Source: an uncultured Clostridia bacterium
GTDB lineage: Bacteria; Bacillota; Clostridia; Christensenellales; UBA1750
Reading direction: 5' to 3'
Length of the DNA stretch: 47,369 nucleotides
Assembly: GCA_944383925.1 (NCBI GenBank)
Contig: CALWRM010000019.1
Coordinates: 1 to 47,369, forward strand
The position numbers and the translations under genes are program-made. The notes under the pieces were generated by a model. It worked only from the letters and a program-made list of their open reading frames with translations, was not told the DNA's origin and ran no database searches. Positions 1 through 11,146 of this stretch are shown here, one piece after another; the stretch's first letter is position 1, and every line of letters begins with the position of its first letter.

Positions 1-894
1 GGGCGGCGGGGCGCAGAAGCGCACGCCGCGCCGGCTGCATAGCGCCTCGGCCTGCCTGCGCAAAAGGCAATTGCAGGCCACGCCCCCGGCCAGGCAGAAG
101 CTCCGGACGCCCGTTTGCTCCAGGGCCAGCTCCGCCTTTTCCAGCAGCTGGTCCACCACCGCCTGGCGGAAGGAGGCGGCGATGTCCTCCTGGCGCAGGC
201 AATGCCCCGCCCGCTCCTCCCGGGCCACGGCCTGCAACAGGGCCGTCTTCAGGCCGGAAAAGGAGTAATGGAGCCCCTCGGTCCTGGCCCTTGGCAGGGG
301 AAGCGCCTTGGGATCGCCCAGCTCGGCCAGGCGGTCAATGGAGGGGCCGCCCGGGTAGGGCAGTCCAAGCACCCGAGCCGCCTTGTCGAAGGCCTCGCCC
401 GCCGCATCGTCGCGCGTCTTGCCCAAGATGACGTGGCGGCCGTAGTCCTCCACCAACACCAGGTGGCTGTGGCCGCCGGACACCACCAGCGCCAGCAGCG
501 GCGGTTCCAGATCCTCGTGGCTGAGGAAGTTGGCGCAAATATGGCCCTCGATATGGTGCACGGCCACCAGAGGCTTGCCGGCCTGAAAGGCCAAGCCCTT
601 GGCATAGGACACGCCGCAAAGCAGCGCGCCCACCAGGCCCGGCCCATAGGTGACGGCGATACAATCGATTTCCTCCAGGCATAGGCCGGCCTGCTCCAAG
701 GCCGCGCGGGTCACCGGAACGACGGCCTCCACGTGGGCCCTGGAGGCGATCTCCGGCACCACGCCGCCGTAGAGGGCGTGGGTCTTTACCTGGGACAGGA
801 TTACGTTGGAAAGCACCTGCCGCCCACGGGTCACGGCGGCGGCCGTCTCGTCGCAGGAGCTTTCAATCGCAAGGATGGTCGGCTGTTTGTTCAT
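1..894 (-). CDS. tsaD: tRNA N6-adenosine threonylcarbamoyltransferase TsaD (3' end outside window)
   Basis: TsaD transfers the threonylcarbamoyl group from TC-AMP to A37 of ANN-decoding tRNAs, working in the cytoplasm with TsaB and TsaE. The reverse strand starts with MNKQPTILAIESSCDETAAA, the typical ASKHA-fold N-terminus. The metal-binding HxxxH motif is seen as HHIEGH at about residues 113-118, followed by VSGGHSHLV and the C-terminal CLAGGVACN motif. About 298 of the usual 330-350 residues are present; the gene runs off the left edge. Its ATG overlaps the stop of the upstream DUF1461 gene (ATGA), so it is the last visible gene of the secA-prfB operon and probably translationally coupled. 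Identification is certain. Confidence 0.97.
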   Translation of the reverse strand, partial: MNKQPTILAIESSCDETAAAVTRGRQVLSNVILSQVKTHALYGGVVPEIASRAHVEAVVPVTRAALEQAGLCLEEIDCIAVTYGPGLVGALLCGVSYAKGLAFQAGKPLVAVHHIEGHICANFLSHEDLEPPLLALVVSGGHSHLVLVEDYGRHVILGKTRDDAAGEAFDKAARVLGLPYPGGPSIDRLAELGDPKALPLPRARTEGLHYSFSGLKTALLQAVAREERAGHCLRQEDIAASFRQAVVDQLLEKAELALEQTGVRSFCLAGGVACNCLLRRQAEALCSRRGVRFCAPPP

Positions 895-2285
895 CTTCCA
901 GCGCCCTCTCCCCGGTCCTCATCCTGCGGATAGCCGCGCATCATCTCGTTCATGCGCGCCAGCAATTCCTCCACGGAGGGCGAATGCTCCTCGGCCAGCG
1001 GTGCGGACGGCGCGGGTGGAGCATCCGGCGCAGCGGGCGCGGCCGGGGCGGCCGGCGCGGCCGGCGCGGAAGGGGATTCCGCCTGGGGCTTGTCCGCCGG
1101 CGGTTGGACGCGCAGGTGGCGCAAGGCGGCCGCGTCGGTCAGGCCCGGCGCCTGCAGGGAAATCCTATCGCCCTGCTTCTCCATGGCCTGTACCAACATG
1201 CTCAGCTCGCCCTTGGCCGCGTGCACCCGAATGTCCAGGGGTTTTTCCGGATCGGGCACCAGCTCCAGGCCGTTTTCGGTCTCGAGGATGCGCAGGTCCA
1301 GCTTCATCTCCAGCCGCAGGTTGGTCTTGGCCGGCATGTCCGCAGCGGGCTTCTGGGTAGGGGGTTCTTGCTCGCTCGCCGTCGCGGCGGAGAGCGGCTC
1401 CGGCCGCGTGGGAGCGAAGGGCTTCTCGTCCGCCTCCACCTGGAGCTCCTCCAGCTCCTCGTCCTTCAGGCCCAAGCGTTGAAAGATCTCGTCCGCCGCC
1501 GGGCGCTCCTGGGAGCGCTCGCGGATCTGGTAGTAGCTTTCCCCGTCCCGGCCGCGGCGGGGGCGAAGCATCGGCTGGTCCTCCTGAGGGGGCGGGGTTT
1601 TGAAACAAAGGGCGCACACGAAGGCGGCCGCGCAGCTCAACAGCAAAAACCCGCCGAAAAAGCCCGCCAGCAGCAGCGCGCAATCGGAGAAGAAGGCCTG
1701 GGGCACCATCTTGATCATCACCGCATCCGAAGGCAGCATCCACAGATCGTTGCTGAAGAAGATGGTGTGGAAGATGTAGAAGGCTTTGGTGAAGTCCACC
1801 ACGAAGCACAGGGCGATGGCCCCAAAGACCAGCAGAAAGGAGCCTGCGCCGATCAAATAGCCGACGCACATGCGCCGCCCCCTGCGGGAACGGGCCGCCA
1901 GCACGATGGCCAGGGCCAGCAGCGCCCCGCCCAGCAGCAGGCTCACCACCAAGCCCCAGCGCCCAAGGCGCACCAGGGCGAGCACATCCACCATGTGGTC
2001 CTTTTCCCTCTGGGTAAAGACCTCGGTCCATTCCCCGTTGATCTGGGCCTGCATGTCCAGGTTGTCGCGCTTGCCGTTGAGGTAGTCCAGCACGCCCTCC
2101 GTGATGGACATGAGGTCCTCATAGCTGACGCCGATGTCCGCGGCGGCGTCGTACTTGGCGTACTCCACCTCATAAAAGCCATAGGCGTGGGTGAGGAAGA
2201 ACACGCCGCCAAGCAGGCTGGCAAGCAGCAGGAACCAGGCCGAAATCCCGGCCAGCCAAGCGCTGGTTCTGCCCAATGCGCGCAT
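891..2285 (-). CDS. DUF1461 / TIGR01906-type integral membrane protein with long cytoplasmic tail
   Basis: Function unknown. The first roughly 230 residues carry four hydrophobic segments (near residues 7-27, 107-130, 142-165 and 200-230). A soluble loop between the first two contains YEDLMSITEGVLDYL and the REKDHMVDV motif typical of the TIGR01906 family. After the last membrane segment there is an unusually long (about 220 residues) acidic, then Pro/Ala-rich tail with a run of PAAPAAPAAPAAPDAPPAP, probably cytoplasmic and disordered. I start at ATG 2285 because an AAGAAGGGGGG Shine-Dalgarno precedes it; a longer frame would run into prfB. The stop overlaps the tsaD start. The low-complexity tail is longer than I expect for this family. 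Confidence 0.8.
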   Translation of the reverse strand: MRALGRTSAWLAGISAWFLLLASLLGGVFFLTHAYGFYEVEYAKYDAAADIGVSYEDLMSITEGVLDYLNGKRDNLDMQAQINGEWTEVFTQREKDHMVDVLALVRLGRWGLVVSLLLGGALLALAIVLAARSRRGRRMCVGYLIGAGSFLLVFGAIALCFVVDFTKAFYIFHTIFFSNDLWMLPSDAVMIKMVPQAFFSDCALLLAGFFGGFLLLSCAAAFVCALCFKTPPPQEDQPMLRPRRGRDGESYYQIRERSQERPAADEIFQRLGLKDEELEELQVEADEKPFAPTRPEPLSAATASEQEPPTQKPAADMPAKTNLRLEMKLDLRILETENGLELVPDPEKPLDIRVHAAKGELSMLVQAMEKQGDRISLQAPGLTDAAALRHLRVQPPADKPQAESPSAPAAPAAPAAPAAPDAPPAPSAPLAEEHSPSVEELLARMNEMMRGYPQDEDRGEGAGR

Positions 2286-2334
2286 GGCGATCCCCCCTTC
2301 TTTATGTTCCAGCGTCCGTCCGAACAGGGACGGG

Positions 2335-3435
2335 CTATAGCATTTGCAGATAGGCGGTGATGAAGCCGTCCAGGTCCCCATCCATGACCGCGCTGGTGGA
2401 GCCCACCTCGTAGCCCGTGCGGTGGTCCTTCACCATGGAATAGGGGTGGAAGACATAGGATCGAATTTGGCTGCCCCATTCGATTTTCTTCAGCTCGCCC
2501 TTGATATCGCTCATCTTCTCCATGGCTTCCCGCTCCTTGACCTCGGCCAACCTGGCCTTGAGCATGCGCATGGCGGTTTCCCTGTTCTGGATCTGGCTTC
2601 TCTCGTTTTGGCACTGCACCACGATGCCCGTGGGCAGGTGGGTGATGCGCACGGCGGAGTCGGTGCGGTTGACGTGCTGGCCGCCCGCGCCGCCGGAGCG
2701 ATAGGTGTCGATGCGAAGATCGTCGTTGTTGATGACGATCTCGTTGTCGTCGTTCAGACAGGGCATGACATCCAGGAAGGCAAAGGAGGTGTGGCGCCTG
2801 GCCGCGGCGTCAAAGGGCGAAATGCGCACAAGCCGATGCACGCCCCGCTCCGCCTTGAGGTAGCCGTAGGCGTTTTCGCCCTTGACCTCGAAGGTGACGG
2901 ACTTGATGCCCGCCTCATCCCCTTCCAGGAAGTCCAGCTCCCGCAGCTGGAAGCCATGGCGCTCGCAGTACATTCGATACATTCGATACAGCATCTGCGT
3001 CCAGTCCTGGGCCTCGGTGCCGCCGGCGCCGGCGTGCAGGGAGAGGATGCAGTCGTTGGCGTCGTACTCGCCCTTGAGCAGGGTGGACAGGTGCAGCTCG
3101 CCGATCTTTTTCTCCAGCTGCTCCGCTTCCTGCTCGATCTCCGGCAGCAGGCTCGCGTCGTTTTCTTCATCGCACATGTCCATCAGCGTCTCCAGGTCCT
3201 CGATGCGGGCAAACAGAGCCTGCACGCCGTCCGTGCGGTCGGTGATGGTCTTGATGCGCATATTGACCTTCTGGGCCCGTTCCAGGTTGTTCCAGAAATC
3301 CGGGGCCTCCATCTCCCGATGGAGCTGGTCCAGCTCGTCGTGCAGCTGGTCGACGTTAAAGGCCGACGCCACGTCCGTCAGCTTGGCCTTGAGGCCGGCG
3401 GCCTGCTGCCTAAATTTTTCCAGTTCCGCAATCAT
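2335..3435 (-). CDS. prfB: Peptide chain release factor 2
   Basis: RF2 recognises UGA and UAA in the ribosomal A site and triggers hydrolysis of peptidyl-tRNA. The 366-residue product has the RF2 stop-codon recognition motif SPF at residues 206-208 and the catalytic GGQ at 251-253, within [18 protein letters not shown]. Many prfB genes carry an in-frame UGA near codon 25 that is bypassed by a programmed +1 frameshift. Here the N-terminal region reads straight through ([11 protein letters not shown], about residues 21-31) with no internal stop, so that autoregulation is absent. The start ATG overlaps the stop of the upstream HAD gene (ATGA). Function is certain. Confidence 0.97.
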   Translation of the reverse strand: MIAELEKFRQQAAGLKAKLTDVASAFNVDQLHDELDQLHREMEAPDFWNNLERAQKVNMRIKTITDRTDGVQALFARIEDLETLMDMCDEENDASLLPEIEQEAEQLEKKIGELHLSTLLKGEYDANDCILSLHAGAGGTEAQDWTQMLYRMYRMYCERHGFQLRELDFLEGDEAGIKSVTFEVKGENAYGYLKAERGVHRLVRISPFDAAARRHTSFAFLDVMPCLNDDNEIVINNDDLRIDTYRSGGAGGQHVNRTDSAVRITHLPTGIVVQCQNERSQIQNRETAMRMLKARLAEVKEREAMEKMSDIKGELKKIEWGSQIRSYVFHPYSMVKDHRTGYEVGSTSAVMDGDLDGFITAYLQML

Positions 3436-4082
3436 CGCATATCCTCCAGCAGCTTGGGAAGTTCATAAAAGGAAGGCAGAAACCCCGTCCGTTGCTCGAT
3501 CTCCTGCGGGATGGGGCGGGTGCCGGTGACGCGCCAAACCCGGGCGCCGCTGGCCAGGCCCGCCAGCAGGCCGTTGCGCGAATCCTCAATGACCGCGCAC
3601 GCCTGCGGGGGCAGGCCAAGCTTCTCCGCCCCGCAGAGGAAGATGTCCGGCGCCGGCTTGGAGCGGGAGATGTCGCTGCCGCAAACGACGGCGTCGAAGC
3701 TATCCAAGAGGCCGGCAAGCTCCAGCCACTTCACCGCCTCGGAGCGGTTGGTGGACGTGCAAACGCACTGGCGGTATCCTTGGCCCCGAAGGGTGGCCAA
3801 GGCCTCGCGCACGCCCGGCAGCACGGGCACGCCGTTTTCCTGCATGTGCTTCCAGGTGAGCTCCGTCTCCAGGTCGATCATCTCATCCCCGTCCAAGCCG
3901 TATAGCTCCTGGCAAACGCGCTTGACGTTCTCGGCGTTGGTGCCCGTCGCCCGCTCGTAAAAGCTCTCGGTTACCTGCACGCCTTTCAGGGCGAAGGCCT
4001 TTCTCCAGGAGACTTCGTGCAGGCGCTCGGTATCCAAAAGGGTGCCGTCCATATCGTAGAGCACGCCCCGAATGTTTGGCAT
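3432..4082 (-). CDS. HAD-superfamily hydrolase (beta-phosphoglucomutase / sugar-phosphatase subfamily)
   Basis: A cytoplasmic HAD phosphohydrolase of 216 residues. Motif I is seen as DMDGTLLDTE (residues 10-19, nucleophile D10, acid D12), motif II as the Ser/Thr in CTSTN near 109-113, motif III as the lysine in SRSKPAPD near 140-147, and motif IV as IEDSRNG near 166-172. The alpha-helical cap sits between motifs I and II, as in beta-phosphoglucomutase-like phosphatases. The substrate cannot be told from the sequence. It starts 15 bases after secA ends and its stop overlaps prfB, so it belongs to the secA-prfB operon. Confidence 0.9.
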   Translation of the reverse strand: MPNIRGVLYDMDGTLLDTERLHEVSWRKAFALKGVQVTESFYERATGTNAENVKRVCQELYGLDGDEMIDLETELTWKHMQENGVPVLPGVREALATLRGQGYRQCVCTSTNRSEAVKWLELAGLLDSFDAVVCGSDISRSKPAPDIFLCGAEKLGLPPQACAVIEDSRNGLLAGLASGARVWRVTGTRPIPQEIEQRTGFLPSFYELPKLLEDMR

Positions 4083-4097
4083 GGCGCTATCTTCCCC

Positions 4098-6851
<2,754 letters not shown>

Positions 6852-6933
6852 GTTCGATTGATCCTCCAAATGCGTTCCGTTCCCTTGGGCCCAAGATCGC
6901 CAAGGGGATGGGAAACTTTTTGCTAACCAATTT

Positions 6934-6962
6934 ATTGTACCATTCTTGCACCATCTATTCAA
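6934..6962 (-). promoter_or_regulatory. sigma-A promoter for the secA operon
   Basis: Minus strand TTGAAT (6962-6957), 17-base spacer, TACAAT (6939-6934). It lies about 85 bases before the secA start codon and drives the secA-HAD-prfB-DUF1461-tsaD operon. Confidence 0.75.
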
Positions 6963-6977
6963 GGCAAAGCCCGTCTA

Positions 6978-6986
6978 TGGTATACT
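6978..6986 (+). promoter_or_regulatory. Possible extended -10 promoter for the membrane protein gene at 7069
   Basis: TGG followed by TATACT gives an extended -10 element; no convincing -35 hexamer is seen at 17 bases. It is back to back with the secA promoter. Confidence 0.4.
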
Positions 6987-7068
6987 GAAGCCATGTAAAA
7001 TCCTGCGTCCGCCTTGGAGAAGGGGACCCCTTCCAGGCTCTTGCTAGCAAAGGAGGCGATTTGAAAAG

Positions 7069-8934
7069 ATGGCCAATGCCCTGTGCGTGGCATATCTGCT
7101 TCTCTTTTTGTCCAGCGGGCTCGTCTATGCGGCGTTTTTGCCCGTCAAGCTTGCGTTCTTGCCCCGCGCGCTGCTGGGGCTGTGCTTCGGCTTGTTCTTG
7201 CTGATCTGGTTGCCCGCGCTCTATGCCTTCCTGCTGGGCTTTGCCCTGGCGGCCCAGCTGCTCGCCCTGGGCACCGCCATCTTGCCCGCGGCGCTGCTCT
7301 GCCTTTGGAAAAGGACGCCGCTCCAACGCCTGCGGCCGGCCGACCTGCCGGAGCTGAGGCGCTTGCTGTTCCAAACCCTGCCCATGCTCGCCCTGTGCGC
7401 CTGCCTGCTCTACACCCATGTGCTCCGCCCGCAGGACGGTTCCCTGCACACCGGCCAATCCTGCTACGGGGACATGGCCATGCATCTGGCCTTCATCACC
7501 TCCATCTCCCGCAACGCCAGCTTTCCGCCCCAGTACTCCATCCAGGTGGGCACGCAGATGGGCTATCCCTTTTTGTGCGACAGCGTCTCCTCCACCTTTC
7601 TCACCCTTGGGGGCAGCCTGCGCTTTGCCTATGTTCTGCCCATGCTTCCGGCCCTGTTCCTGGTGTTCGCCTGGTTCTATCTGCTGATGCGCGAGATGCT
7701 CTCCTCTCCGCGCAGCGCCACGCTGGCCTTTGTGCTGTTCTTCGTGGGCGGCGGCTTTGGCTTTGTCTATTTCCTGGATGGGGCTGCGGCGGACACCAGC
7801 CTCTTCACCCGCCTCTTCACCTCCTTTTACGAGACGCCTACCAATCTGGTTTCGGAGAACATCTATTGGGTCAATCCCATCTGCGACATGCTGATTCCCC
7901 AGCGGGCGACGCTCTTTGGCTGGGCCGCGCTGCTGCCCTGCCTGTATCTGTTGCTGCGCGCAGGCATCCAGGGCCAAGCGGAGCTTTTCTGGCCCCTCGC
8001 CATTTTGGCTGGCGGCCTGCCCCTGCTGCACTCCCATTCCTTCATGGCCCTTGGGGTGATCTCCGCCAGCGTGTTCGCCTGGCAGCTGATCCGCCGTCCC
8101 TCCTGCTGGAAGGGGTTCCTGCTGTACGCGGGCTTGGCGGCGGCCTTGGCCCTGCCACAGCTGCTGTGCTTTACCTTTCGCCAGGCGGCCGGGGAGGGCT
8201 TTATCAGGCTAACGTGGAACTGGATCAACGAACAGGATCCCTATCTATGGTTCTATATCAAGAATTGGGGCCTGGTCTTCCTGCTGCTTCCCTTCGCCCT
8301 GCTCAACGCCCGGGGCAAGCGGGGGCTATTCCTCTGTTCCCTTCCCCTCTGGGTCCTGGTCGAATGCCTGGTGTTTCAACCCAACGCCTATGACAACAAC
8401 AAGCTGCTCTTCGTCTGCTATATGTTGGCCTGCGGGCTTGTGGCGGACTTCCTGCTCTTCCTCTACGATCGTTTGGCCTTCCTCCGGGGACGCCGCCTGG
8501 CCGCGGCGCTGACGCTGGCGACGATGACCATCTCCGGCTGGCTGACCATTGGCCGGGAAATCGTCTCGGACTACGAGCTGTTCTCCAGCCAGCAGGTGGA
8601 AGCGGCCGCCTTCGCCGCCACGTTGCCCACGGACGCGGTCCTGCTCACCGCCGACGAGCACAACAACGCCTTTGCCTCCCTCTCGGGGTTGACCATCGTC
8701 CAGGGATCGCCCTCCTACCTCTATTTCCATGGCGTGTACGACGAGGAAAGGGCCCAGGATGTGCTGCGCATGTACACCGAGCCGGGCGCCTTGGCGCAGC
8801 TTGGGCCCAAGTACGGCGTGACCCACGTGGTGCTCAGCAACCATGAGCTGGCCATGGGCGCCGACGAACGCCTGTTTGCGGACCTTCCGCTGCTCTATGA
8901 CAGCGGGGGCATCCGCATCTATAGCGTTTCCTAA
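7069..8934 (+). CDS. Polytopic membrane protein, probably a GT-C-type glycosyltransferase
   Basis: A 621-residue protein with roughly a dozen hydrophobic segments. After four or five N-terminal membrane helices comes an extracytoplasmic stretch with YGDMAMHLAFITSIS (about residues 135-150) and MGYPFLCDS. An Asp followed by a His in the first large loop is the arrangement seen in GT-C glycosyltransferases, which take lipid-linked sugars at the outer membrane face. A soluble C-terminal domain (about residues 500-621) follows the last helix. AGGAGG at 7051-7056 precedes the ATG, somewhat far at 12 bases. Nothing shows the donor or acceptor; cell-envelope polymer glycosylation is a guess. Not in an operon with hpf: 185 bases separate them. 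Confidence 0.65.
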   Translation: MANALCVAYLLLFLSSGLVYAAFLPVKLAFLPRALLGLCFGLFLLIWLPALYAFLLGFALAAQLLALGTAILPAALLCLWKRTPLQRLRPADLPELRRLLFQTLPMLALCACLLYTHVLRPQDGSLHTGQSCYGDMAMHLAFITSISRNASFPPQYSIQVGTQMGYPFLCDSVSSTFLTLGGSLRFAYVLPMLPALFLVFAWFYLLMREMLSSPRSATLAFVLFFVGGGFGFVYFLDGAAADTSLFTRLFTSFYETPTNLVSENIYWVNPICDMLIPQRATLFGWAALLPCLYLLLRAGIQGQAELFWPLAILAGGLPLLHSHSFMALGVISASVFAWQLIRRPSCWKGFLLYAGLAAALALPQLLCFTFRQAAGEGFIRLTWNWINEQDPYLWFYIKNWGLVFLLLPFALLNARGKRGLFLCSLPLWVLVECLVFQPNAYDNNKLLFVCYMLACGLVADFLLFLYDRLAFLRGRRLAAALTLATMTISGWLTIGREIVSDYELFSSQQVEAAAFAATLPTDAVLLTADEHNNAFASLSGLTIVQGSPSYLYFHGVYDEERAQDVLRMYTEPGALAQLGPKYGVTHVVLSNHELAMGADERLFADLPLLYDSGGIRIYSVS

Positions 8935-8972
8935 CAAAGTGGCCTTCCATGTAAAGATTTGTCTTTCCGCCG

Positions 8973-9002
8973 GCAGGAAAACGCCCCTTGCTTCTCGAAT
9001 TG
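8973..9002 (+). promoter_or_regulatory. Candidate sigma-H-like promoter for hpf
   Basis: GCAGGAAAA at 8973-8981 resembles the -35 box of sigma-H promoters (RnAGGAwWW), and GAAT at 8997-9000 sits at the expected distance for the -10 box (RnnGAATww); the R position is C here. B. subtilis hpf (yvyD) is known to have a sigma-H promoter, which makes the match meaningful. Confidence 0.4.
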
Positions 9003-9119
9003 CTTATAACATCAGAAGAGATCAAACGAAGCGCCCAGCTGCCTCGTTTTGATGATAAACAGCCCAATGGGGCTGGCCCGCAAGCCGCTCCCCCCTTGGG
9101 CAGCAAGGAGGATTTGATC

Positions 9120-9644
9120 ATGCGCATCCAAATCACGGGCAGAAACATTGCCATTTCGGATCCAATTGCGAAATATGTGAACAAGCGGGTGGGCAAGTTT
9201 GACCGGCTGTTTGGCGACGATGTGGAGGCGCAGGTGCGCCTGAGCATCGACCGCTACCGCCAAATCTGCGAGGTCACCATCCCCCTGCGCGGCGTTACCC
9301 TGCGCGCGGAGGAAGCCACCAACGATATGTACACCTCCATCGACAACGTCATCGGCAAGCTGGAGCGGCAGATCCGCAAATACCGCACGCGCCTGGAGAA
9401 GCGCATGCGCCAGGATGCGGATACCGCGGAGGTGTACGAGGCTCCCTTCCAGGAGGCCGAGGCCGGCCAGCTGGTGCGCACCAAGCACTTCGCGTTGGAG
9501 CCCATGGATGTGGACAGCGCCATCGAGCAGATGGAGCTGCTGGGGCATAGCTTCTTCATGTTCAAGGATGAGCAAAGCGGAAGCATCCAGACCGTCTACA
9601 AGCGCACGGACGGCAATTATGGCCTGCTCATCCCCGATGATTAA
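9120..9644 (+). CDS. hpf: Ribosome hibernation promoting factor, long form
   Basis: Long HPF dimerises 70S ribosomes into inactive 100S particles in stationary phase. The 174-residue product begins MRIQITGRNIAISDPIAKYV, the beta-alpha-beta-beta-beta-alpha ribosome-binding domain (about 1-100). A charged linker follows, then the dimerisation domain (about 118-174) ending in VYKRTDGNYGLLIP. The start at 9120 is set by AGGAGG eight to ten bases upstream and by family alignment; 44 further codons upstream are open but do not match the family. It sits next to secA and prfB as in many Bacillota, but here it is divergent. A strong terminator follows. Confidence 0.96.
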   Translation: MRIQITGRNIAISDPIAKYVNKRVGKFDRLFGDDVEAQVRLSIDRYRQICEVTIPLRGVTLRAEEATNDMYTSIDNVIGKLERQIRKYRTRLEKRMRQDADTAEVYEAPFQEAEAGQLVRTKHFALEPMDVDSAIEQMELLGHSFFMFKDEQSGSIQTVYKRTDGNYGLLIPDD

Positions 9645-9680
9645 GGCATAAGGGCCCGGCCCGTACTTTCGGCGCAATAA

Positions 9681-9715
9681 GGCCGCCGTACCCCATTTGG
9701 GGTGCGGCGGCCTTT
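9681..9715 (+). terminator. Rho-independent terminator of hpf
   Basis: A 14-base stem (9681-9694 with 9699-9712, one G-T pair), ATTT loop, then TTT. Lies 37 bases after the hpf stop. Confidence 0.85.
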
Positions 9716-9866
9716 GCTTGCGGTTGGCTTCGCCTCCATGGCGGCAAGCTCGGCGCTGCTAAGATTTTCCCTCCGCACCAGGGTGTCGCCGGACCTTTCC
9801 TGTCATGCTTTTTGTTCCCGACACATAACACTTAAGGATCGAACTTGTTGATGGGAGGCGGGAGCC

Positions 9867-10724
9867 ATGCGCAAGGGGAAGGCGGCGGCCTTGGCGGCGG
9901 CGCTCCTTCTCTGCCTGTGGGCCGCCCTGCTGGTGTTCCAGGCGGAACCGGCCTTTGAGGACCTGGAGGGGCATGGCTCTGTGGTCCTTCCGGTGATCAT
10001 GTACCACTCCATCCTCAAGGATCCATCCAGGCAAGGGCCGTATGTGCTCTCCCCTAGCCAGCTGGAGAAGGACCTGCAGTATTTGCAGGAAAAGGGGTAT
10101 GAAAGCGTGAGCGTCGCCCAGCTGCTGGACTATGTGCACGATCCCTTTGCCACCCTGCCGGAAAAGCCCGTGCTGCTCACCTTTGACGACGGCTTTTACA
10201 ACAACTACGTCTATGCCTTCCCCCTTCTGGAGCAATACGACATGAAGGCCGTCGTCTCCATCATCGGCCTGCACTCCGACGGCGTGACCGGTCTAGAGCC
10301 GCTCAACCCCACGTTCGATCACCTGGGCTGGGCGCAAATGGAGGAGATGCTCGATTCCGGCCGGGTGGAGTTGGGAAACCATTCCTACAATCTGCACACC
10401 ATCGACGCAAAGCGCATCGCTTCTACCCGCAGGCGGGGAGAAAGCTTAGAAAACTATAAGGAAGTTTTCTGCCAGGACGCCCGCAAAACCCAGGCGTTGT
10501 TTGAGGAACACCTGGGCTGGACAACGCCCATTTATGCCTATCCCTATGGCCTCATCAGCGTAGAATCCTTGGATTTTCTCGAAGAAATGGGGTATTCCGT
10601 ATCCTTTTCTTGCGCCGAAGGCCTCAATACCCTCTCCAAAGGCCAAAGCCTTCAGCTGCTCAAGCGCTATAACCGGCCCTCCGGTATCGGCAGCGAACGC
10701 TTTTTTTCTCAAATCTTGCCATAA
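9867..10724 (+). CDS. Polysaccharide deacetylase (NodB-type), membrane-anchored or secreted
   Basis: A 285-residue CE4-family deacetylase that removes N- or O-acetyl groups from a cell-wall or surface polysaccharide outside the membrane. An uncleaved signal or anchor is seen at residues 1-25 (KGKAAALAAALLLCLWAALL). Motif 1 is TFDDGF (catalytic base D107, metal ligand D108). Motif 2 is HSYNLH at 172-177 (both metal-binding His). A C-terminal AYPYG loop completes the active site. IMYHSI near residue 44 is typical of this branch. The start follows GGGAGG closely. Transcribed alone; the AT-rich intergenic region after it holds a candidate small RNA. Substrate (peptidoglycan or another polymer) is not evident. 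Confidence 0.9.
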   Translation: MRKGKAAALAAALLLCLWAALLVFQAEPAFEDLEGHGSVVLPVIMYHSILKDPSRQGPYVLSPSQLEKDLQYLQEKGYESVSVAQLLDYVHDPFATLPEKPVLLTFDDGFYNNYVYAFPLLEQYDMKAVVSIIGLHSDGVTGLEPLNPTFDHLGWAQMEEMLDSGRVELGNHSYNLHTIDAKRIASTRRRGESLENYKEVFCQDARKTQALFEEHLGWTTPIYAYPYGLISVESLDFLEEMGYSVSFSCAEGLNTLSKGQSLQLLKRYNRPSGIGSERFFSQILP

Positions 10725-10930
10725 AGAAGGGGGAAATTTGCACGGCCGTATTTTTGCACGGATTCCTGCATAATATTATTATTATAGTATATATAATTTG
10801 TTCATATAAATAACCACATTTTCATAACTATTTGCCCCAACAACAATCTCCTCCATTTTCCCTACTTCACGTTTGCGCAGCTTATGCGCTCCATAACCGG
10901 CAAAACATCCGGAAAAGGTTTGAAATAGGC

Positions 10931-10976
10931 AAAAAAATCCCCCATCTTCCTGCCCGATGTAGCAGTGAAGATGGGG
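10931..10976 (-). terminator. Rho-independent terminator of the candidate small RNA
   Basis: CCCCATCTTC (10976-10967) pairs with GAAGATGGGG (10949-10940) across a 17-base loop, then GATTTTTTT on the minus strand. On the plus strand no T-run follows, so it acts only leftward. Confidence 0.75.
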
Positions 10977-11015
10977 TAGCGGGGGGGTGGCTCAATAAAG
11001 ACCGTTTCACAGAAC
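10931..11015 (-). ncRNA. Candidate C-rich small RNA, about 85 nt
   Basis: Between the deacetylase and the SpoVB-like gene a complete small transcription unit is visible on the minus strand with no plausible reading frame. A consensus promoter (11049-11022) predicts a start near 11015. The transcript carries an unpaired CCACCCCCCCGCUACCCC tract (about 10992-10975). A 10-base hairpin (CCCCAUCUUC pairing with GAAGAUGGGG) follows, then U7. The C-rich tract is complementary to G-rich Shine-Dalgarno sequences, as in RsaE-type and other C-rich regulators of Bacillota. I do not recognise it as 6S, SRP, tmRNA or RNase P RNA. That it is a regulatory RNA is inference; promoter, tract and terminator are seen directly. 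Confidence 0.65.
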
Positions 11016-11021
11016 GATATT

Positions 11022-11049
11022 ATTATACCAAACGACAGAGATTTGTCAA
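11022..11049 (-). promoter_or_regulatory. Consensus sigma-A promoter of the candidate small RNA
   Basis: Minus strand TTGACA (11049-11044), 16-base spacer, TATAAT (11027-11022). Both hexamers are perfect, one of the strongest promoters in the window, yet no gene follows on that strand for more than 1.2 kb. Confidence 0.8.
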
Positions 11050-11064
11050 TCCCTTTTTGCGAAA

Positions 11065-11092
11065 AAATTTTCGGAAAACCGTTTCATAAAAT
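11065..11092 (+). promoter_or_regulatory. Candidate sigma-E-like promoter for the spoVB-like gene
   Basis: AAATTT (11065-11070), 14-base spacer, CATAAAAT (11085-11092) resembles mother-cell sigma-E promoters. spoVB of B. subtilis is sigma-E dependent, which fits. It lies back to back with the small RNA promoter. Confidence 0.45.
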
Positions 11093-11146
11093 GGAATCGA
11101 ACAAATCTATCGGCCTGATTCGTATCTGAAAGGAGGTCTACTCCCG

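Noticed and set aside
984-2360. A 458-codon plus-strand frame opposite the DUF1461 gene
   Set aside because: Gln/Gly/Arg-rich, no SD or promoter, and the other strand is the real gene.
10760-10930. Tiny minus-strand frames (about 24 codons, starting MEEIVV) downstream of the small RNA
   Set aside because: No conserved features, no promoter after the small RNA terminator and no convincing SD; too little to support a gene.
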